Shown here: positions 56,990-64,000 of the stretch, piece after piece | Position numbering within the stretch: position 1 is the stretch's first letter | How the letters are laid out: every line of letters begins with the position of its first letter | From: Artocarpus heterophyllus | Lineage: Eukaryota > Streptophyta > Magnoliopsida > Rosales > Moraceae | Reading direction: 5' to 3' | Length of the DNA: 64,000 bases | Assembly (NCBI GenBank): GCA_025403435.1 | Contig: CM046350.1 | Location: 34,414,062-34,478,061, forward strand | Made by a program: the position numbers and the translations under genes | The notes under the pieces: model-generated | What the model was told of the DNA's origin: nothing | Databases searched by the model: none | What the model saw: the letters and a program-made list of their open reading frames with translations, nothing else

Positions 56990-58356
56990 TTTGTCTAAGA
57001 ATTTCTATTTCCTCTGAAATTTGAATATGTTATTCATGTATATGTTATGTGTTATCCCTCAAAATTTCACAACATTTGGTTTTTTCTCTCTAGCACTCAC
57101 TATTCTATGATTGCTGATCGGTAAAATTTCTCAAAAGGTAGTCTTTGTTCCTAAGGCAAATGAATGTTATTTCCCATGAAATTTTACAAATATGTTTATG
57201 TATATGTTAAGTTATGGACTGAAAAGTTTTGTGATGATATTATGAATATTTTATGTGTCATTGAATTTTCATTAAGACCAGGTTTTGTGACTGTTCTATC
57301 AGTGAATTGTTGGATTTCTTATTGTGTGATGTTTTTGCATGACTAAATGAATTTATTTGATAATGAGACTTTTTGAGCTTCTGTATCTATATGTTAATAA
57401 GACGTCATAAAAATTTTAGGGTCTAAATAAATTTATTTTAATTGTTTAAGAATGATGATTGCACGTAACTCACTACCTAATTTGTTTGAGGTTATTTTTG
57501 TCTTTGACTTCTAAAACCTGTTATGGATTATTCTGAATTTATTTACAGGTGAGTTTTGGATACGTTATAGTTTTAGGTGTCTATTATATATGTTAATTTT
57601 TGTAGATTTTTCTACAACATCAATAATGTGATAAATGGACTTAAGCTGAGATTGTTCACTGTCTAACTATTGTTGGCAGATTTTATGCCATGAAATTTGT
57701 GACTTGTTTTAAATAACAAATGGAATTTTTATAGCCAATGAAAAATCATAATAATATGTCAATGTGTTAGCTTCGTCCTTGTAGAGTCTCATGCTCTAAT
57801 TGTGCACGAATTATGAGTTATTAAATTATGAATACTTCAAGGTCAGGCATGTATTCGTATTGCATTTTTTGCATGGATATTTATAAGTTAGTAAAGTGTA
57901 TGTATGTTTATGTATTGCTTGAGATGAGGGTACAAATAATGTCTTATGCTATTGGTTGAGTTCATGAAAGTGAAAATTAATTTTTTATTTTTATATGAAT
58001 GAATAACATGAACATTTCAAGAAGTGGGCACATTGAGACCGCGTCGACGTAATCTAAAGAAAAGTTTAGTAAGCTAAACAGATAAGTACATTCTCACTTG
58101 CAACATGATGTAGTTTGTGAAAAGTTTGAATTTTATGTTCATGATGGTTCCTATGATGATTCGATGACGGTTTTATTTAATGTATTATTATGAAAGTTTA
58201 TTGTACAAAAAGTTATGCATGCTTTGATGATAACGTATTCAATGGTATAAAAGTATGGATATATGTATGTATATATATATCATCTAAATAAGCATTGCAC
58301 ACCCATGTTTATGTTATGTTTATGTTATAATGTCATGTTTGGTTTAGAATTAGTTA
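56990..58356. other. Third piece of the split older segment
   Basis: AT-rich sequence without recognisable genes, continuing 47220-47396 once copia C is removed. It includes GGGCACATTGAGACCGCGTC near 58026 and many TATG/ATGT runs, in character like the long gypsy LTRs in this window, but I cannot assign it. It ends where an LTR terminus TGTCACAGCC begins at 58357. Confidence 0.4.
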
Positions 58357-58850
58357 TGTCACAGCCTGCCTTTTTCGGGCTGTGATAAACCTTTTTCTTA
58401 CTTACTTATAGGCAAAAATTTACGAAATTTTATTTTCTTTTAAATAAATACTTTACATATACCGGTCTACAAATTTTTGAAATACAAACATATACTTGTA
58501 TTTACAAAACCACCTTTCCATTGCAATATAGTTTATCAAATATTGCTTTCAAAATATCTTAAAATACAATACAATAGAAACATACTGCGGTGGAATCCAT
58601 ACCCAGTCTGCACACTGATCATCCTTTTGCTAGCTCATCAATAGAATTACTTTAACCTTTTCGTCAGAATACCTACAATATGAAATACTTAATGAGCTTA
58701 CGCCTAGTAAGTCCCATATAACCCACATGCACATTTAATAAAATGCATGATCTCATTATGCTTTCTTATAATCCTTCCTTATCATTATCATTTCTTATCT
58801 TTAACTGGGGCTCGTGTGTTCGTACCATTGTGCATTTAGGTCTACGTAAC
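58357..58850 (-). repeat. Gypsy LTR fragment, minus orientation
   Basis: Starts TGTCACAGCCTGCC on the plus strand, so the minus-strand LTR end is GGCAGGCTGTGACA. It carries the reverse of the block ACTTACTAGGCGTAAGCTCATTAAGTATTTCAT and GGATTCCACCGCAGTATGTTTC, matching the LTRs at 42175-43966 and 44068-47214. It is interrupted at 58850 by the copia LTR; the rest lies beyond the window. Confidence 0.6.
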
Positions 58851-60870
58851 TGTTAGACATGTATGCCCTAAGGAGTAAAAATGTAATATGTTTTTGGAGA
58901 CATTTTTATCAATAAAGAATTTATTCATTTATATATATACCAAATCTTGTCCTCTTTACGTTCATATTCGTTGAATGTATGATAAGCAAACAGTAGTCTG
59001 AGACTGTCAGTCTAAACCTTAAGAATTGGACATATGATGGACTGATTATGCGGAAGACACGATTCTTAGGGTGACGGTCTAAAACATATGGTCCGCAATC
59101 GAGGGAATAAAGTTGGGGCCTTTATTCATGTAAAGATTGTTATGTTGTCTATATCCCTTATGGAAGATGGTTTGTCTTGGCCATCGGAGTTAGGACTCCG
59201 TGAATAGAAATATTGGCATGTTGTCATAGGTGACGATGTGTTGGATCGGGACATAAAGTGAATTGATTTGGATTAATAATTCTGTCTCGGCAAATTCAAT
59301 CACTTTAGACAGTCATTTGTATTGTATCTTAATCCTGAGATGAATAGTGGGCCCGTTGTCTCGACTTGTGTCTTTTGATGTACCAATGGGTGACTCCTAC
59401 ATCTCTATAGTGGTATGCATGCCAGTACGTTGGAGGCATGACTCTTGATAGCGTAGACTTGTTATTCATAGATATGGAATCCATAGCTCCTCTTTAGGAG
59501 TAATGTATTCTCTTATATGCGTTGTCCTATAATTGGAAAACTGGAGCGCTCAACCATTTGGATACATAGGTGTAACCGAATGATATACTATCTTTGGATG
59601 GTAAGTTTTCTAATGGTAAGACAATGGAACGTAAGATAAAAATAATCGAGAAGGTAAGTACAGAACTTGTCCTTAAGTCGATTATGGATTATCATATGGG
59701 GATACGATGCACTATGATATGTCATGGAGACTTAGCTACACGAGCTTCGTAATTCTATAAAGTTCGAGAGTGCAGCTCCAAGCTTTTAGTGGAGTAGCGT
59801 TGGAGTTGATAATTGTGAAATGTATATCTGGGATATTGGGTTTCATAATTATCACCAGCTTGAACTTTATAGGTCCATTTTGGTCCCCTTTGCTAGCTCA
59901 CAAAGTCCTGTAACGACACGGTGTACTTTTCCAATAATTGGTGACTTATGTCGGATTTATCAGATTGGTTTAAAATTTGTAAGAATCAAATAATTCATGT
60001 CTATTTATTGGTTGAATTAATTTTGTAAGAAATTAGTTCAAGATAAACTTGTTGAATTATTGCGATCAACGAATTCTTGTTTGTTTATTAGTTGTTTTAA
60101 TTTTGGACAAATTAGATCAAGATAAACTTATAGAATTATTGTGAATTGATTTATTTTTTAGAGATTATCTTGATAAAGTTTGTTTTGATCAGATAACTTC
60201 TTTATTGGGTTATTTGAATCAAAACTGAGACTTTATCCTTTAGAATCTCGGGTGGAAAATAAAAGATTTGAGGAGATTTTTTCTCGAGAGATCGGCCTGC
60301 CGAACTGGTCTATTCGGCCTACCGATCAGAATGTTTGGCCTGCCGATCAACGGGAGATAAGATTACGCATTTTCATGCAGATCTTATCAGATATTGATCC
60401 GAACTTGATTCTATTTCAAGTTTTTGAGACCTAATCTAATATGGACTGACCCTAGTACCAATAGCTATAAAAAGGGAGTGAGTCTCATGATTTACTCAGA
60501 TCAATTTGAGAGATTAAGAGTGATACTCTTCTAGTGAGCATCTAAAAAACTCCCTGAGAGGTTTTGTTCACAAATCACGAGCATTATCTTTGGGTTCTCT
60601 CTATTGGTTGGAAGGAGAGTTACCGGTGGAAGAGCTGTACGTGTGAGCCCACACTTACTCCGGTTGTGGATAGAGAATAGCAAAGAAGACCAGTTGGTTG
60701 AGGCTCTTCTGGAACGTTACTTCTCTACACAGGTTGCGGAGGTTCTTCGGCACACTGAGGTTAGTAAGATCTGTCTAATTTATACATATAACATGTCAAA
60801 CTTGTGTTTTGGAAATTACACTGATGAAAAATTTTTTAAAAAAATTTCGCTACGCACTTTGTTTCCAACA
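58851..60870 (+). repeat. 5' LTR of a second copia C copy
   Basis: It runs from TGTTAGACATGTATGCCC to TTTGTTTCCAACA, 2020 bp. The TATA box TATAAAAAG is at 60466-60474. It is closely similar to both LTRs of element C but in the opposite orientation. A palindrome cluster at 60289-60350 lies about 120-180 bp upstream of the TATA box. The bases to the left are CGTAA (58846-58850); the matching duplication would be outside the window. Confidence 0.93.
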
Positions 60871-60872
60871 AT

Positions 60873-60883
60873 TGGTATCAGAG
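60873..60883 (+). other. Primer binding site of the second copia C copy
   Basis: TGGTATCAGAG, two bases after the LTR, complementary to the 3' end of initiator methionine tRNA. The next base is A in place of C. Confidence 0.85.
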
Positions 60884-62512
60884 ACGAGGTTTTTACATAA
60901 ATTTGCAGGTTTGTGATCATGTTATATGCATAAATTTTGTGATCTTAATCTCTCCTATGCTTGAATTGAATTTTATAGAGAGATGGCACTCTAGGTTTCT
61001 ATATAATATATATGTTGTCATGGATTATGTATGGTTGATTAACTCGTTGTTTAATTATTTATTAATTAATTAATACCGGTTATGGTTCCTTAGAGGTTAG
61101 AATGTGTATCTAGGTTTTTCATGTAATTAGATGGCGGACTATCATCTCCATCCAGGAATTGTTATTTAATTTTTAATTTGTAAGAATTTTGTAATTAAAT
61201 ATTTATTCGGAGAAGACGGAACGAGAAGTTGGATCTTGAAGATTGATGATGGCGTCTCTAGGTATTTCCTGAGTCTCTAATTTTATGTTTTTGAATTGTT
61301 GAAAATAAAATTGATGAATTGCATTAAAATTGTATTTTCTGGAATGAGGGTTTTTTGCTCGGTTGGCATGCCGGACCTCACAATTCGGCAAGCCGAAGGT
61401 CACAGATCGACAGGCCAGACGTGTGGTCCGGTAGGCCGACAGTGGGGCAGAAATTTTGGTGCTCTGTCGGCAGGCCAAACTTTCAGTTCGGCAGGCCGAA
61501 CCTTTATGATCGGCAGGTCGATCACCCAGATCGGCCTATCGACCGAGAGCTGCCAAGAGTCCAGAAAAGGTGCAATTTTTTCGGTGCAGTTTTAATTTTA
61601 TTTTTGGGATGATTCTGAGAAACATTAAATTTGGATATGACCGAAAATATGAAGTATTTGATTCATACGAGATTGAAGACTTGAAGATGGATATTACATG
61701 AAGAAAGATACAGCTTGAGGATTCAAGGATGAAGAATCGATAAATGTCTCGATTATTCTCTTGTAATCTTAGTTTTCTATTCTCTAGGGTGGAACCATAA
61801 TATTACAGTTATTATTATTTTGCTTGTAGCTTTGCTTGATTGCTTTGCTTGTCTGCATTATAATATGATTTACCATGTATATTGATAACATGTCATATAG
61901 AATAGGAAGTGCCGCTCATACTAAAATTGTTCATGCATAATTTTAAAATAAAACCTTGACTTCAAAAGATTGAGTGGGAGAAGGTTTTCGAATAGAGGAC
62001 CTAAGGCCTCCATCGTTGGGCCATAGGAAGAACATGGTGGTCCCGACCCCTAGGAAGGGATTTCTATCATGTACCAGATTGGATCTCTGAAAGGATAAGG
62101 TATTTTAGTATGATTTATAGTTGCACACCCCTAGGTGGTGATTATAAATCATGGATAAAATATTGAAGCAATGGTTATACACTCACGTTAATTTTATTAT
62201 TAACCTCCCCTAGGAGCTGTGTTAATAAAATTAATGGCCAAAGAAACGATTATTAGTATATGTTGGATCATACGGGTCCTAGATGGCATGTATTAATCAG
62301 GAAGGGATCCGTGTTCCTGATTGAATTTGGCATGACTCCCCTAGGAGCTTGTTGAATTCTGAGTTGGGAATTATCGTTGTAAGGTTGTGATATTTTCAAG
62401 GTTTTAACACATAAACACATTTGTATGATTTTACATGATTGTGTTATCTTACTAAATTATTATATATATGTTTGCTTATGTTTGGTATATGATTCTTTAT
62501 TGTAGATTGAAA
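60884..62512 (+). other. Leader of the second copia C copy
   Basis: Untranslated leader of about 1.6 kb. The palindrome cluster is at 61356-61560. The frames at 61296-61595 and 61355-61612 only read through that cluster. The block around GAGAAGGTTTTCGAATAGAGGACC (about 61978) is shared with the leaders of B and C. Confidence 0.7.
61356..61560 (+). repeat. Palindrome cluster in the leader
   Basis: Repeated units close to TTCGGCAGGCCGAA and GATCGGCAGGTCGATC lie about 15-35 bp apart, in a GC-rich island within AT-rich DNA. It is the counterpart of 54236-54430. Several units have already lost symmetry by single-base changes. Confidence 0.8.
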
Positions 62513-64000
62513 ATGTCTAAAAATGCTTTATCTTCGATACTTGACAAAAACCAATTAACCGGTGAGAATTATAACGATTGGAAATGGAACCTGGACATCG
62601 TCCTTTCCTTTGAGAAACTGAAATATGTACTGACAACTCCTTGTCCTCCCGAGCCTACGGGAGACTCAAGTAATGAGCAATTCCAAGCGTACGATCGCTG
62701 GAAAGATGCTAATGATTAGGCCCGCTGCTATGTTATGGCTAGCATGAATAACGTGCTGCAGGCTCAACATCAGGATTATGAGACTGCGAAGCAGATCTTG
62801 GATAATCTTGAGGACATGTTTGGAGGCTAGGCCATAACGAAGCAGCAAGGGGTGCTTTGAAAACTCTTAAACAGTAGACAGAGACCGAGGACATCTGTAA
62901 AGGAGCACATGAAGTTGGTCATGGGTTACCTCGCTGAGGCTTAAACCAATGGAGCCAACATCGATGCTGAAACTCAAATGACTATGGTCTTTGAGACTCT
63001 GTCTAGGGAATTTATTCCATTTAGAGCTACTTTTAATTTAAGCAATAGACGGGATATGACCTTGACAGAACTAATGAAACAGTTACAGGAGTTTGAACTA
63101 CTGATCAAGGAGTCTCCTGCTGGTGGTGAGGCCAATATGGTAGCTGCTTCTGGTTCCAATCCTAACTCTGGGAATGGAAAGAAGCAACGGGCCAAGAGTA
63201 GGAAGTCTTCTATTCCTGCTACTACCAAGAGCAAGAAGAAGAAGAAGAAGAACCCAAAGAAATTTAAGTGCTTCTTCTGTGGTAAGTTCGGGCATATAAA
63301 AAAGCATTGCAAGGACTTCCTTTCCAAGGGAGGTAGGTGTGATCTTCTATATTTAGAAACTTGTTTGGTTGAGGAATCTAGTGACATCTGGGTCATAGAT
63401 TCTGGTGCACCTAATCATGTTTGTGTTTCTCTGTAGGGATTCAAAGAAACGAGAAGTCTACTACGTGAAGACTTAACGCTTCAGATGGGCGATGGATCCT
63501 TGGTCTCAGCGGAAGCAGTGGGAGATGTCCATCTTTATTTTGATAATTATAGGAATTTAATTTTGCGAGATTGTTTTTATGTTCCTAAATTTAAAAGGAA
63601 TTTAATTTCTGTATCTTCTTTATTTAAAGACTTCTACGTGGTATCTTTTAATGAAAAAGTGGTGATTCGTAAAAACAAATCTTTTATCTATTCTGGATGG
63701 ATGCAAAACAATCTATATTTTATCAAACCTAAGATGGACTTATTGCTTAATGCTGAGATAAATGATAATAACTCAAAAAGACTTAAAACTTCTCACTCTA
63801 ATAAGACTTATCTTTGGCATTTACACCTTGGCCATATTAACCTGAATAGGATTCAAAGGTTGGTAGGGGATGGACCTTTAAGTCACTTAAAGGTGGAATC
63901 TATACCTCAATGTGAGTCTTGTTTGGAGGGTAAAATGACCAAAAGACCATACGGGTCTAAGGGCAATAGGGTCGAAGGGTTTCTAGAACTTGTGCATAGT
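62513..64000 (+). pseudogene. Second copia C copy, gag and start of pol, cut by the window end
   Basis: The ATG at 62513 opens MSKNALSSILDKNQLTGENY and NDWKWNLDIVLSF. The frame is stopped at 62717-62719, where element C has a Gln codon, again near 62830, and near 63436 after HVCVSL. Gag resumes with FETLSREFIPFRATFNLSN. A Lys-rich stretch precedes an intact zinc knuckle CFFCGKFGHIKKHC (about 63269-63310). Protease reads DSGAPNHVC, with Pro where Thr is normal. The protease and GAG-pre-integrase region (TYLWHLHLGHINLNRIQRLV) continues to the window edge. It is close in sequence to element C at 49379-53279. Confidence 0.93.

Noticed and set aside
60604..60900. Frame conserved in both copia C copies (VGRRVTGGRAVRVSPH...) as an LTR-encoded protein
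   Set aside because: It has no ATG at its start, lies in the transcribed end of the LTR and runs through the LTR end into the primer binding site. Its conservation follows from the close relationship of the copies.
61296..61612. Frames of 85-99 codons in the copia leader
   Set aside because: They are open only because the repeated GC-rich palindromes lack stops; the translation is a repeat of the motif.

Overview
The window looks like nuclear DNA of a flowering plant, most likely a eudicot. It holds spliced genes with GT-AG introns, is AT-rich outside exons, and is packed with decayed Ty1/copia and Ty3/gypsy LTR retrotransposons that have tRNA-iMet-type primer binding sites. I see no prokaryotic gene organisation, CRISPR array, rRNA or tRNA gene.

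Layout. (1) 1-2788: the 3' part of a Ty3/gypsy element, with a broken antisense ORF, that ORF's own TATA box and a 613-bp LTR. (2) 2820-8604: a decayed copia element (A) that has lost its 5' LTR. (3) 9660-18390: the only cellular genes. They converge: a five-coding-exon gene for a DUF3067-family protein (+, 10019-12969) and a seven-exon uracil-DNA glycosylase gene (-, 18318-13910). Both reading frames can be followed exon by exon without a break. The DUF3067 gene carries a hAT-like element with an 8-bp target duplication in intron 3. UNG carries a 30-base G homopolymer in intron 2 and an E2F-type site 57 bp upstream of its ATG. (4) 18559-30190: one copia insertion with three LTRs and two interiors, the first interior nearly all deleted. 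(5) 32409-35227: Athila-like gypsy pol, interrupted by copia B (35228-42174), which is itself cut by a long gypsy LTR (42175-43966). (6) 43967-58356: an older segment split by a 3.1-kb solo gypsy LTR (duplication CTCTT) and by a full-length minus-strand copia C (47397-56984, duplication GTATT). (7) 58357-58850: a gypsy LTR piece interrupted by a second, plus-strand copia C copy (58851 to the window end).

The two host genes are unrelated in function. UNG acts in base excision repair of uracil in DNA. The DUF3067 protein belongs to a family conserved in cyanobacteria and plant plastids whose function is not known to me. All retroelement polyproteins are broken by stops and frameshifts. Many of the breaks look like C-to-T or G-to-A changes, as expected from decay of methylated DNA.

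The most unusual signals are: clusters of short GC-rich palindromes (core GGCAGGCCGA) at matching positions in the LTR and the leader of the copia B/C family; the antisense ORF with its own promoter; the three-LTR tandem with a templated filler at its deletion junction; and the G30 tract and E2F site at UNG. No confirmed new molecular system is visible.
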